Made by a program: the position numbers and the translations under genes
Shown: positions 1 to 11,631 of the stretch, piece after piece
Layout of the letters: each line of letters begins with the position of its first letter
Numbering within the stretch: the first letter of the stretch is position 1
The notes under the pieces: generated by a model
What the model saw: the letters and a program-made list of their open reading frames with translations, nothing else
Database searches by the model: none
What the model was told of the DNA's origin: nothing
From: Bisporella sp. PMI_857
Taxonomy: Eukaryota; Ascomycota; Leotiomycetes; Helotiales; Helotiaceae
Direction: 5' to 3'
DNA length: 64,000 nucleotides
NCBI GenBank assembly: GCA_021307315.1
Contig: JAJSPD010000004.1
Coordinates: 744,001-808,000, forward strand

Positions 1-2952
1 AATGCATTGGCCATTTATTGACAACAATCAAATCACTTGATGAGCCTGACGACATTAATCAGCGTAATTGTGTACATCGCCTGGTCATTGCAATTGGACG
101 CGCAAAATCAGCCAGCAGTGAGCATAGTCAAGCAGCTGCGGTACCTTTGGTGGAGCATGGGAACATGCAATACATCACCCCAGCTACTACTCCTCCGTTT
201 GGCCCCCCGCAAAGCACCCTCACGGAATCGACATTACTCAGTCTGACTGACGAGCATGTAAAGGTTTTGGCGTTTGTTCTAGGTAAACTAGAGCCTCGTC
301 ATCGCGCCGCACTTAAGACCAAAGATGCCTTTGGGCGATTACCACTACATTATGCCGCTCAGTTTGGCTTCGTAGTGGTGTGCGAGTTGGTCATACGGTA
401 TATGCAAGAATGGGATCAATTCAATGTTGAGCACGGAATTGATGCACCTGCATGGCAGGATAATGAAGGCCTCGCTCCTTTGCATCTCAGCGTGATTGGT
501 GGGCATGCATTGACTACTAAAACACTCCTGAAGGCGGAAAACTGGAGAGGTCTCAATGACAACAAAGCTGCTATGCGCAGAGACATTTCGAAATCCAGCG
601 CTGTTCTTGCACTTGCAACGAGATCTAATTTCACTGTGATTGTTAAACTACTTGTTAATGCTGGCGTTGATGTCAATTGGCAAGATGCAACTGGTGAAAC
701 TGCTTTGCATGTTGCGGCAAGATTTGGGCATGAAGACTGCGCCAAAATATTGCTTTCTGGTACGGAACAGCAACAGGCAAATTTTGAGCTTACGGAAAAC
801 TCATTTGCATGGACGCCTCTTCACGTTGCTTGCGTGGATGGACATATTTCTATCGTAGACTTGCTCATATCAGCCGGCGCTGAATTGAATAGGCCGGATG
901 CGTCTGGCTGGACGGCTAGAGAACATGCTGCTCTTAGAGGGCATATGAACATTGCTGAGAGGCTGGCTCAAGCCGCTCCGGAAACTTCAAAGCCAAGATC
1001 GGTATCTCCTCTTAATACCCCAAAATCATCGCCGCCTAAGTCCTCCCTAGGAGCATTGTCTTCAATGGAAGCTCTGCGATCAGGCCTGACCAATGGTGCT
1101 TTGCAGGCTCTCGAACCGGTGAAACCTGTCAAGACATTCGGGCATCGATATCTCACAAATGAAAGCATGATCTTGGTTAGCTTGGGGTCTATGGACATGA
1201 GGAAAAATATTCCGGCCGTGACGCTAGATCAAATACCTATTGCCAAAGCACACTCTACAAAGCTTGATACAGCACTCTCTGTCGTTGTGACAGCAAGTGA
1301 TGGCCGGTCTGACCATGGCAAACCAATCATGCTGGGAGAGCCGACTACAATTGACCTGCCAGTCCAGGAAAACATCTCAACAGAACCAATTGTCTTCACT
1401 GCCCTTGACGCATCCAAAGTTCGACTCTTTTTCGATATCGTCCCCACGTACTCTGGTAACAAAGATCGGAAGGTGGGTAGAGGTGTCGCGATTCTTTCGA
1501 GTATCAAGCAGAAAATCGGGTTGAAAAGAATGAGCCTCCAAGGTGATGTTAGTGTCCCGATCTTAGGAGATGATTTGGAAGTCCTTGGCAGTGTCAACTT
1601 CAACTTCCTGATTATCACACCCTTCGCACATCCAAATATGGGCATCACCACGAAGCACACCTATTGGAAAGAGATGTCTTCGACAATGGTCATCGGCCAT
1701 AGAGGATTGGGAAAGAATATGACATCAAATAAGTCCTTACAGCTAGGCGAGAATACTTTACAATCCTTTATTGCCGCCGCGAATTTAGGCGCCAATTACG
1801 TCGAGTTTGATGTCCAGTTGACTAAAGATCTCGTGCCTGTCATTTATCACGACTTTCTAGTTAGCGAGACGGGAATTGATGCCCCTGTGCATACATTGAC
1901 TTTGGAGCAATTTCTCCATGTTAATGACGCTGTTCCACGGTCATCTCGGCCTCCTTCTCCCGGCCAAGCTAGTTATGCGAAAGAACATCCAAACTTTCGT
2001 GTCGTAAGAGGTGAGGATCGTCAACGGTCCCTCTCCATGGGTGAAGGTCTCTATGATTTTGGCATGGCGGAGCGAATGAAGCATACTCGAGACTTCAAAG
2101 AGAAAGGCTTCAAAGCTAATTCAAGAGGAAATTTCATCCAGGCGCCATTCACAACCTTGGAAGAGATGCTACTCAAACTCGACCAAGAAGTAGGATTCAA
2201 CATCGAAATGAAGTATCCGATGCTGCACGAATCTGAAGAACAAGACATGGATGCATATGCAGTTGAGTTGAATAGCTTTGTCGATACAGTTCTTACGAAA
2301 GTATACGACCTCGGCAAGAAGAGGAAGATTATATTCAGCAGCTTTAACCCTGATATCTGCCTACTTCTGAGTTTCAAACAGCCAAGTATTCCTATTTTGT
2401 TCTTAACGGATGCGGGGACATCTCCGGTCGGTGACATTCGAGCGAGCAGTCTTCAGGAAGCCATTCGCTTTGCCAGCCGCTGGAATCTTCTTGGTGTAGT
2501 AAGCGCTGCTGAACCTCTGTGCAATAGTCCTCGGCTTGTCAAAGTTGTCAAGGATAGTGGACTTGTGTGTGTGAGCTATGGGGTGCTCAATAACGACCCG
2601 GAGAAAGTTCAGGTTCGCACCCAATCTGCAGTATTTTCATTGATAAATTCTAACCTTTTTCTAGCAACAAGTTGACGAGGGTATCGACGCGGTTATTGTT
2701 GACAGCGTTCTGAAGATTCGAAATGGTCTTACTAAGTCCTCAAAAGGTCGTGGAGCGTGGCTAAGCCCAAAGGATGCCACCTCCGATGCTGCTTCTGATT
2801 CCGGTTCTATTACAAGTGTAATTGCCGTGCCAGAAGTAAAGACACTTGGAGATGCTGAAACACCTGTGGTTACAAGCACGGTAATCGGCAGTCATGTAAC
2901 TGAAAAGTTTACAGGCACCACAAATGGCACCACAGTTGCTGATGGAAACTAG
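1..2952 (+). CDS. GDE1: Glycerophosphocholine phosphodiesterase GDE1 (5' partial)
   Basis: Hydrolyses glycerophosphocholine/glycerophosphodiesters to glycerol-3-phosphate and the head-group alcohol in the cytosol. The frame is open from base 3, so the start and the expected N-terminal SPX domain lie outside the window. Two exons are seen: 3..2612 and 2665..2952. The 52-nt intron has a TAAC branch site, and removing it continues the frame as VQ-QQVDEGIDAVIVD. Ankyrin repeats occupy roughly the first 330 residues, and a GDPD barrel starts near residue 560. The catalytic signature is intact: HRGLGKN, then GENTLQSF, then EFDVQ with the paired HD of VIYHDF. These residues separate active GDE1 from the related regulator Pho81/NUC-2, in which I would expect them to be altered. 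A Ser/Thr-rich tail ends the protein. No other member of the phosphate pathway is adjacent. Confidence 0.93.
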
Positions 2953-3657
2953 CCAGGCTGTACCTGGTAGGGGTTTTGATTGACTGTAGGTCAAGTAATA
3001 TGCGTCGGCTAGAGTAGAAACCACGAGCAAAAGTTATGGATGAGTATATAGCCACTAAAGCTGGGGATTGCATCTTGCATGGTAGAGTCTGCATTTGAGA
3101 ATACATTGCATGGATAGGTTCTGGGCTGTTCTCATCGATAGAGAGACGAATTATGCAATGATAGATGTGCATTCTTAACTTACAGAGTGATATCGTGTCT
3201 CATTCCTATCTCTGGCAAGACGAAAGCACCTCTAGATACTAAACGTAGGGCACCAGAATTTTGTATGTAGGGATTGTCATATTATTCCATACGACGATGA
3301 GCTTACCATAATTTGTTAAAAACCAAACCAAACTAACTCTGCTGAGTGTAACTAAACTAGCATTTACCTCCAAACCAGTTTCTCCATTAACATGAATTAA
3401 AACTTTCCAGCCAAAGCATTACTTGCCAACCCGCAAAGAGTCTGTTCAGTCATAACCCCTGCGTTTTGTGACATCGGCTATGCAGGTGGATCCGAAGCTA
3501 CTTCAGAGCTTCATCACATCATCATCAAGCTAGGCAATTACAACACTCCACCTTTGGTCTTCTATTTTGAAGGAACATCCCTGAGTTTCTTAATCAAATG
3601 AAGCGGCAATATACGCAGGCCGTTTCTCAGATAACGGCCACCTTTTAAACACCCAAA
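2953..3657. other. Intergenic region, GDE1 3' end to MCH1 promoter
   Basis: About 700 bases with no supportable gene. The ORFs here are short and on the wrong strand. It should hold the GDE1 3' UTR and the MCH1 promoter. I see no repeat or conserved motif. Confidence 0.5.
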
Positions 3658-5370
3658 ATGGCTTCAGCGCAAACCCCGCTGCTTGCCAATGACAGCGCAT
3701 CCATTATTTCAACCCTCTCTACCACATCCTCAGTTTCACAACGCAAAAGGCGGGACATAACCAGATATGTTGCCTTCTCTTCCGCTATACTGTCTTGCTT
3801 GTGCGCCGGATCTATCACTGCCTTCTCTCTCTATGGCCATCTCTTCCAGGAGCGACTACATTACACGCAGCTCCAAGTCAATACAGTAAGCATAGCAGCA
3901 GAACTTGCTCTATACCTACCTGTTCCTCTCTTTGGATACCTCTGTGACAGAGTCGGGCCTGCACCATTATCATTTATTTCTGCCATACTATTCGGGCTTG
4001 GGTACTTCCTTGCCGCGTTTACATACCAAAGCGGAGCTAAGGACATCCAAGGATACACAATAGAAAGAGGCTGGCCATTATGGGTAATGGTTTTGGCATT
4101 CGTGATTATAGGGTTCGGGACTACATGCATGTATCTTAGTGCAGTCACGACATGTGCGAAGAATTTTGGTAAGGGGAAATATAGAGGGTTGGCTCTGGCG
4201 TGCCCTATTGCGGCTTTTGGGTTGAGCGGCATGTGGCAAAGTCAATTAGGAGAGAAGGTGCTTTACGAGCGCCGGCCTGATAGGAAAAGAGGCGATGTAG
4301 ATGTGTTTAAGTTCTTTCTGTTCTTGGCTTTTGCCTTGATGGCTGTTGGGTTCCTAGGGACCGTTCTGTTAAAGATTGTTGACGAAGATGAATTGATTGA
4401 TGAAGCTATCGAGGAACTGGCAAGAAGCGGGCTTCTTGAGGAAGATGACTTCTACCGAAGAGGCAGCTGGGATCGCCATTATGGAACGCTGGATGGAGCT
4501 GTGGATGGCTCTGTGGATGATGACGTCGCTGAAGCCCAACGCCTTGAAGATCTAAAAGCACAAGGAGAAGAAGCGCGGAAGAAGACATGGCTACTGAATG
4601 AGGAAACGAGGAGATTCCTGCAGGATCATACGATGTGGTGGCTCGCGGGCGGCTTTTTCTTCGTTTCTGGACCTGGTGAAGCTTTCATCACCAACTTAGG
4701 GACGATCATTGGAACGCTCTATCCCCAGACCGCTGACCCTTCAGTCATTCCTACCACAGCCGCAACACACGTCTCAATCGTGGCTATCACATCTACAGTG
4801 GCCCGTATATTGTTTGGAACACTTACTGACCTCCTCGCTCCACCCTCTCTTGGTCATCATTACCAGTCAGCCAGTAACTCACTTGCCTCACTGCCACCAC
4901 AAAGCCCTAAAACTTCTGTTTCACGTATCAGCTTTCTCTTATTATCCGCCTTCTTCCTGTTCCTCGGGCAGGTGCTTCTAGCCTCCGGATTGATACAGAA
5001 TCACGCTGAGCGGTTCTGGATCGTATCCACGCTTATAGGCTCAGGATACGGGGCTCTATTCAGCCTCACGCCTCTCATCATCACCGTTATATGGGGAGTC
5101 GAGAATTTTGGCACCAATTGGGGGATCGTGGCAATGGTTCCTGCGGCCGGTGCTACTGTCTGGGGCATCGTGTATTCTACTATCTACCAATGGGGTGCAC
5201 AGAAGTCGCCTATGAGCCAAGATGCTGTGGATGATGTTCTCTGCTATGGGAAACAATGTTACGCGCCTACATTTTGGGCTATGGCTATCAGTGTTGCTGT
5301 TGGTTCCAGCTTGTGGATATGGGCTTGGAAAGGAACAAGTGGCTGGAGCAAGCGAGGGATTGCTGTCTAA
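3658..5370 (+). CDS. MCH1: MCH1-type major facilitator transporter
   Basis: Single-exon 570-aa membrane transporter of the monocarboxylate-permease-like MCH1 branch of the major facilitator superfamily. The substrate is not established; yeast Mch1 is a vacuolar-membrane protein without proven monocarboxylate transport. A short hydrophilic N-terminus precedes the first membrane segment (SAILSCLCAGSITAFSLYG). The family-typical stretch LHYTQLQVN then GYLCDRVGP follows, the latter being the loop 2-3 motif of the superfamily. A long acidic cytoplasmic loop (about residues 240-320, rich in D and E) separates the two six-helix halves. The start ATG is the first in the frame and sits in a good context (AAAATGGC). 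Length and layout fit the family. It lies between GDE1 and PRMT5 with no functional link visible. Confidence 0.88.
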   Translation: MASAQTPLLANDSASIISTLSTTSSVSQRKRRDITRYVAFSSAILSCLCAGSITAFSLYGHLFQERLHYTQLQVNTVSIAAELALYLPVPLFGYLCDRVGPAPLSFISAILFGLGYFLAAFTYQSGAKDIQGYTIERGWPLWVMVLAFVIIGFGTTCMYLSAVTTCAKNFGKGKYRGLALACPIAAFGLSGMWQSQLGEKVLYERRPDRKRGDVDVFKFFLFLAFALMAVGFLGTVLLKIVDEDELIDEAIEELARSGLLEEDDFYRRGSWDRHYGTLDGAVDGSVDDDVAEAQRLEDLKAQGEEARKKTWLLNEETRRFLQDHTMWWLAGGFFFVSGPGEAFITNLGTIIGTLYPQTADPSVIPTTAATHVSIVAITSTVARILFGTLTDLLAPPSLGHHYQSASNSLASLPPQSPKTSVSRISFLLLSAFFLFLGQVLLASGLIQNHAERFWIVSTLIGSGYGALFSLTPLIITVIWGVENFGTNWGIVAMVPAAGATVWGIVYSTIYQWGAQKSPMSQDAVDDVLCYGKQCYAPTFWAMAISVAVGSSLWIWAWKGTSGWSKRGIAV

Positions 5371-6124
5371 TCCCGAAAATAAGTTCCTTCATTAACTTTA
5401 TATTGGCCTAGCTTCATCGTGTTGGTGTTTGGATTTAGCAGAATTTACATGGAACACTCAATCGGGATACCAGGAAAGCATACTATTAGGCCGCAAGCCG
5501 CCCTCTTACCTTATGATGGAAGGATCCCTTAGTCCTCTCTATCAGAACTAAGCTTTAAAAGGACGACATAGAATAGAAACACAGACGGAGCGCCCATTGT
5601 AGGTAAATAAAGGCATGCCACTTTCGGTTAGAACTTAAGGTAGCATATGTATATAGTATTATAGTCCAGATTAAGGGAGATATTTAAGGTTAGGCATATT
5701 GAGGAAATAGTGCCTCATAGAGTGCTGAATACTCAGACTTTACTACTTAGACATGTTATACCAAAAATCTAAGTAGTGAGTTTTAGAACCTGTGCACATA
5801 TCAATGATATCTCCAGGGTAACGTTGTCGTGACAAATATGAATTTTCCCTGGGTCGTGATGTCCCCGTCGCTTAAATGGCAGAGCCGAAAGAAATGCAAG
5901 GACTGCCTGAGAAAATTATCACACTGCCCTGACGAGACTCAGTTTCCTTCGCAAGAAGTGAATCGCAAATACCATGGAAAGCTCTTCTAGATCGGGTTAT
6001 TGGGTTATCTAAAGTGCGACGCGAATTAAAAAAACGTGCCGCTACCATCATCTACGGCATATTTTGGAGGGGCAGTAATCTGTAACTGAATCTCTAGGAC
6101 GCGGGGTTACCCCAAAAGTTACGA
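5371..6124. other. Intergenic region, MCH1 to PRMT5
   Basis: About 750 bases, AT-rich in the first half (5560-5800). No gene, RNA or repeat can be supported. The last 150 bases should contain the PRMT5 promoter. Confidence 0.5.
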
Positions 6125-8896
6125 ATGGCGCAACATCCTCCAGCAGACGCTGAGTCGTCTTCACCGGCTGACGAGTATATCCCGACATTCTACATTGGCC
6201 ACCATGAATCTAAGCGGCCTCTGCCTGTCACAGATTTTGCGTTGCGCCTGGCCCAAGATTTTGGAGTACATGCCCCTCTCCCCTGTTTAGCAGAATTTCA
6301 ACAGCTAATACTCGCTAGTATGATATGCTCACCAGTCCTATCACGAGTCCGAACTTCCATGCCCGAGTGCTAGCTCTTATATCCTCCCATCTTTCTGAAT
6401 TGACTGCCATAGAGTCAGGGGAAGGATACCATAAGAATAGCATACCTCCAGTGCCTATAATCCCTCCTCTGAATCCCGTGGATACGCCGTTAAGTCCTGG
6501 AGATACTGTTTCGCAATTGATTGGATACTGTAGTCCATGGATAGACTTGTCTTCTTCAGATCCATTGATTTCGAATATATCACGACAAGTCCTGAATATC
6601 GAAATTGCATATGCCTCCTTCTGCGGTGTGGGAAATGTGATAATACCAGGACCGCGGAGTTACAGCAGTGATACAACAGACAGCGATGGACTCATACAAT
6701 ATGCACGTGCGATCCAAGAGGCACTCAATATTGGCAATTATACTCAGTTCGCAATCCATATCCCTATGTATGGGCATGAACAAGGGAAAGATACGACCGG
6801 GGATTTTGCACCCTTCGCCCGGAACCCACGACTCTCAGAAAAGACAAAGGAGAACAAGGAGGTTGATCTCTTTGAAACCTGGGATGCGTGGAATGTGATT
6901 CGGAGCGTGTGTAAATACAATTCAAGACTATCAGTAGGTAAGACACAACCATTATTACAAACTATCCCATCTTTCCCAATATGAAAAAGCATGTGTGAAG
7001 CGTAATAGAGCTTGATGATAAGAGCCGAGACCCCTTCGGAGTACGATTTCAACCTCTGAAGGTATTATTCCCGCTCGACTTTTCGTGTTTATGGAGACGT
7101 GGCCAGCGCTAATATGTCTATGTGTAGCGCTTGCACTTCCTCGACAGATGCCAACGGAGTCTTTACAGTCTCGATGGTTTGCTGAACCTTTGCGCATGCT
7201 GTCCTTTTCAACGTCGACTTTCCTGAAGAACAAAGGTGGCCATCCAGTCCTTAGCAAAGCCCATCAGCAGCTGCTGTCCAAATATATGCGTCTAAAACAA
7301 ACCCCTTGGCTCTTACTAGAAGATGTTGGTCCAATTCCTGGTTTGGAATCAACGGAATTAGGCAGCGTGACTTCACCAAGCGATACAAGTAACACCTCTG
7401 GACCACCATCTCCAACGCCTGCAGAGGCAGCTGAGAAAGTTAGAGACTCTCAAAAAGTACAGGCGAAACCTAAGGATTTGACTGCACATCTCATTTACCT
7501 TAGATATCTTCAAAGAAATCAACCACCCAGGACCACGATTGAGAAGTTCGGATCTGGGTATCAAGACTATCTTCAAGCACCACTCCAGCCACTGACCGAC
7601 AATCTCGAGTCGGTTACTTATGAGGTGTTCGAGAAAGATCCCGTCAAATATGATAACTATGAGCTGGCTATAGTACAAGCGTTGGCTGACTGGTCTGAGC
7701 AGTCAAAGCCAACGTCAAGTCCTACTGGCGCGGTCGTTATTGCGGTAGCGGGTTCTGGTCGAGGCCCTCTTGTGACTCGAGCATTACGAGCGAGTCAAAT
7801 CACGGGTGTTCCAGTGGAGGTTTGGGCAGTAGAGAAAAACCCCAACGCTTATGTGCTACTACAAAGACACAATGCAGAAGACTGGGGCGGAGTAGTTAAT
7901 GTTGTTAAAAGCGATATGCGAGCTTGGAAAGGACCGCTCAGAAGCAACGTTGGTCCTATTGGACAAGCTGTCACAACAACCGCAGCTGCACCAGCATCGC
8001 CATATGGTAAGGTCGATATTCTGGTATCTGAGCTTCTAGGATCTTTCGCAGATAACGAACTATCCCCAGAATGCTTAGATGGGGTTCAACATGTTTTGGC
8101 ACCCCAATACGGCATTTCAATACCAAGCTCATATACGGCCCATCTCACTCCAATTCTTGCACCTAGATTACATGCCGATATCTCCCTTCGAGCTGGATCA
8201 GATAAAACCGCTACGAATACCCCCTATGTTGTCATGCTTCACGCCATCGACTACCTAGCTTCAAGTGTGCCTGACCACCCGCGTTTCCAAGAAGCATGGG
8301 AGTTCAATCACCCTCTTCCAGCAGCCACGCTTGCAATTGCTGAAGCAAGACGTGGTGGTGGCGTCAGCGGGGGCGGTGGAGGAAGCATGCTGGGAGGAGA
8401 TGGTGCTAACGAACACAATACCCGGTACTCTCGCCTAACATTTGTCTGTAAAGATAGAGGTGTTGTCAATGGGCTGGCAGGCTATTTTGAAGCCGTTTTG
8501 TATGATGGTGGTACGGGAGGGAAGGTGGAGTTGAGTACCAGACCCGATACAATTGATCTCAAAAGCAAGGATATGATTTCTTGGTTCCCTATATTCTTTC
8601 CTTTGAAGGTACGTCTACCCATTTTCGTTGATGAGGCTAGATTTGACCGGGTTAGACTCCATTATATTTCCCAGACGACTCTGAGCTTGACGTGAGCATC
8701 TGGCGACAGACCGATGATAGGAAAGTGTGGTAGTAAGTATTCCAATTTTAGATCCCTGACTAGGTCTAGGAAAGGTGTTAACGAAGATTCTAGCGAATGG
8801 GTAGTAGACTCATTTGTGATGACGGGCCCTGCGAAGAGAATGAGACTAGGGACGAGTGAAGTAGGAAGTAGCCGCAAGGTTGGCTGCTTGATGTAG
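6125..8896 (+). CDS. PRMT5: Protein arginine N-methyltransferase PRMT5 (Skb1/Hsl7 homologue)
   Basis: Type II arginine methyltransferase making symmetric dimethylarginine on Sm proteins, histones and cell-cycle regulators. Five exons, each junction checked by phase: 6125..6265, 6319..6937, 7128..8608, 8656..8732, 8794..8896, giving 806 aa. The N-terminal half is the TIM-barrel region. The Rossmann SAM-binding motif GSGRGPL is near residue 462, and the double-E substrate motif (ELLGSFADNELSPE) is near residue 554. The C-terminal beta-barrel contains SWFPIFFPLK and ends SIWRQTDDRKVWYEW, as in orthologues. A glycine-rich insertion (RRGGGVSGGGGGS...) interrupts the barrel near residue 660. Intron 2 is long (190 nt) compared with the others (47-61 nt), but its removal gives a seamless RLSV-ALALPRQMPTES. 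A PRMT5 substrate family member, SmF, is encoded next door. Confidence 0.95.
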
Positions 8897-9472
8897 GATT
8901 TCTTAGGCCTTGGCCGAAGGAAGTATATCTCGAACGATCCCGAAGGGGCTCGTTTACTAAGCTCTTCTGCGCAAATCCTTCATTCCGAGCTCTGTCAACT
9001 TAAGACTCTTCTTCATCTATACGAAATTCCCTCACGTAAATAGCACAATTGCCATTGCGATATAATCGGGTTGGGTTGATGTCTGGCATCAAGATTTTGG
9101 CAAAAAGATTCAGGAGCATAGCAATGGAGCATTGGGCGATGCCATGAAAATTAACCTAAAATACCTATGAGAGTTTTCACTTGTACCATGAGACCAGTCC
9201 TGCTCAGCTTCGTGCATTGGAATTACATGAACGGATAATGTTTTCGTGCACAGCTCATAATCAGGCACCAAGTGATGCCGAAATCTTGCATTGATGCTTC
9301 GCAGTATAACCTGCCTTATGGATACCAACCAGTGCATTTTTCGCGTGCCAGAATGGCGCCGTAACTTTCCACTTTCCTGCAATAGATCGCGTCCGCACCG
9401 TCACTGTCCAATCCATAATCATTTGGTATCTTAAAAATCTTCCCTTGCTTCCCCGTTTCATTTGCACATTCT
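8897..9472. other. Convergent intergenic region PRMT5/SmF
   Basis: About 575 bases between the convergent 3' ends of PRMT5 and SmF. It should carry both 3' UTRs. The small ORFs (for example 9110-9382 minus) show no recognisable protein. Confidence 0.5.
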
Positions 9473-9976
9473 TCAACCGTCCATGGTTGTATCCCCGTTA
9501 TTCTGATTCGCGGCTTGGATCCAGAGGACGTTGTTGCACCTATCCCTACGTATTAGCCAATCATTCTCCTTCTCGAGTAATTCAAAAATCGGTGACAGAG
9601 ATCTTTAAGAGGGGAAAGATAGGAATTACCGTATTAAGACAGAGCCTAGCGCGCTTGACAGCTTCTGATCAATCCACTCCTCCGCCTCGCCCAGCTGGAT
9701 GTTCATGTAGCTGTCCGTACTGATGAGCTTTCCTTTATACTCTGTTTGGCCCCATTTTAGTCGGATGATGACTTCTTCGCCGACACTGTTCCATAATCAG
9801 CACTTTTCTCCTCCATGGCGTCAGACAAGGGTTCTGGATATTGGACTGGAAAGCCCAGCACATACAGGCCTTGCAGCATGGGCCGCGGGTTGATTGGTAC
9901 GAACTGGATAGCTTGTCAGAAGAAGTCCGCATGCGTCGATTTAATGACGGAGAAGGAGAGAGAAACTTACACTCAT
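9473..9976 (-). CDS. SMF: Small nuclear ribonucleoprotein F (SmF)
   Basis: Core Sm protein of the heptameric ring on U1, U2, U4 and U5 snRNAs; acts in the nucleus in pre-mRNA splicing. Four exons on the minus strand: 9971..9976, 9866..9903, 9630..9785, 9473..9539, total 88 aa. The first coding exon is only six bases (Met-Ser). The spliced protein begins [20 protein letters not shown]. Sm motif 1 reads [20 protein letters not shown] then SYMNIQL, with the RNA-binding aromatic and Asn. Sm motif 2 reads [12 protein letters not shown]. These are diagnostic of the F paralogue, and 88 aa is the usual length. Every intron has GT-AG ends and phases agree. No single reading frame shows the gene, so automated calling could easily miss it. 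The unrelated CZIB-like gene follows upstream on the same strand. Confidence 0.95.
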
Positions 9977-10701
9977 CCTGGGGTTTTATGAGGTTGTGGA
10001 GGACGTCGAGATGTGGTCTTGAGGCTGAAGAAATGTGTGCCCCCCCAGGCGAGGTGGATTTTTATTGCTGGATCGAGGTTAGCCCAAGTGCAAGGCTGAA
10101 AGTAACGGTGCCAAGGCTACATTTTCGGATGGACTCACAATGCATCAGATTTTGGAGGCGTTATACAAATCTTAAAAGAAATTTGACCTTTAGTGTTTAA
10201 GTACTGTACCTCGGCATACTGGAAGAAATATATTGAAGGAAATGAAGGCTGAACATGGTCCCGCCAGCGGGGAGGTGGAGGCAGTTCCAAGGCTTAGCTT
10301 GAAAAGCTATCAATTAATTCTGGTCTGTGTTGTCATCTTCAATATACAGTCATGCTTTGGTTCTTGCTTTTAATTCTGATATACATATTCAAAGTCTCCT
10401 ATTCATCCTGCTTCCATACCAGAGGGCTTAAAATATAAAATCCAAAGGCATGAGAAATCTATAACATGGCTGCTGGTAGAGCCTTCATGTAGATGTATGC
10501 ATTTTGCTGTACCTTTATGTTGTTCTGCCTTTTTTTTTTTGGCTAAAATGTATTCGTAACCGAATTTTGGAGCTTATTTGTGCGTTGAGAGCGTATGGAT
10601 GTCACTTTAATGCCATACTTGTGTAGAATCGAGTTCCATAATAATTGGAGAAAGTAAATCACACTCACACTTGCTGGTTGTCTGAGGAATTCAAAGTCGT
10701 T
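9977..10701. other. SmF promoter and CZIB 3' region
   Basis: About 725 bases between two minus-strand genes. It includes an A/T tract at 10530-10541. No further exon or RNA gene can be supported. Confidence 0.45.
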
Positions 10702-11421
10702 CTAATTTCGTCTAATCTCCCACTTCAGGTCCTTGATACTGACTTCATCCCCAGCTTTCTCGTCGTAATCGAACCATTCGCCTTCTGTGAGATCAATAGC
10801 AGTGAACTTACTTCCAGACTCAAGTCCCGTAGCAAGCCACTCGCCCTGTGCGCGGGACTTTTAGCATAATTCATGACATAGAGATAAGAGACCTACCTCC
10901 GGTTTGAACTCGGTAAATTCGAGCCCGCGACAGTCAAACTCGATGATTTTTTGGCGGGTGGGTGGAGAAGCTTGATTGTAGGCAAGCGGAGCTGCCTTTA
11001 TCGAAGCCGAAGACTCTCTCTGCACAATATTAGCTTATATCATTTATATAAATCATTTAGGCCAGTAAATGAGTATCATACTCCGCACGACTTGCATTTC
11101 CATACAAAGTTAGCCTCACCCCGGCTTCCGCTCATCTCATTTTCTTCCTTGACAGATTGTGTTAGCTTGTGATATTATAGTATAACGTGAGCCGGTAGAT
11201 AGAGGGTGCATACAAAGCGACTAACGCTAACATATTTTGGATGTATCTCCCGACAAGAGGTGCACTGTACTTTGAATGTATACCAGAATGGGCCATCTTC
11301 TGTGTCGTTTGGGCGAAGTTCAGTCACACTGGACTTCAGGTCAACGAGTTGTTATAACCCTGACCGGTACTAATGAGTTTGCTTACCCCGACAAGTCCGC
11401 AGTGAGAGTCAATGTCAACAT
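10702..11421 (-). CDS. CXXC-motif zinc-binding protein, CZIB/DUF866 (UPF0587) family
   Basis: Homologue of the human CXXC motif-containing zinc-binding protein (C1orf123). Biochemical role is poorly known; the family binds zinc. Five exons on the minus strand: 11387..11421, 11214..11328, 11082..11147, 10897..11019, 10702..10845, total 160 aa, the same length as the human protein. It starts MLTLTLTADLSGVTELRPND. Two CxxC zinc knuckles are visible, CTSC (before REIHPKYVSV) and CKSC (after ANFVWK). The family core EFDCRGLEF and the C-terminal DYDEKAGDEVSIKDL are both present. Each junction is GT-AG with a consistent phase. The first acceptor is at CCAG; the nearer AAG would give a stop. It shares a 210-bp divergent promoter region with the PPR-like gene. 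Confidence 0.93.
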
Positions 11422-11631
11422 ATTCCTGTTTGTGTTATGGACTCGTGACCAGAGGTATGGGTTGAGTGTTAACGTCGACAGTAGTGCGGAGTTGGTGAGG
11501 TAGAAGCGGGGCGGGCGCTTTTGATCTCGAATGCTTGGCAAGCGACGAGGTCGTTCGATGATGCAGTCTCCTACTTTACATACCTCAATCAATGAAAAAC
11601 CCAGCCGGCCCAGCAGTCGACGACCTGTCAA
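11422..11631. promoter_or_regulatory. Divergent promoter region, CZIB-like / PPR-like genes
   Basis: Only 210 bases separate the two opposite start codons, so both promoters must lie here or overlap. I see no clear TATA box or known operator. The designation rests on gene arrangement only. Confidence 0.5.

Noticed and set aside
1..2952. Pho81/NUC-2 (CDK inhibitor) as identity of the first gene
   Set aside because: The GDPD catalytic residues (HR, ExD, HD) are intact, which fits GDE1 and not the catalytically altered Pho81 branch.
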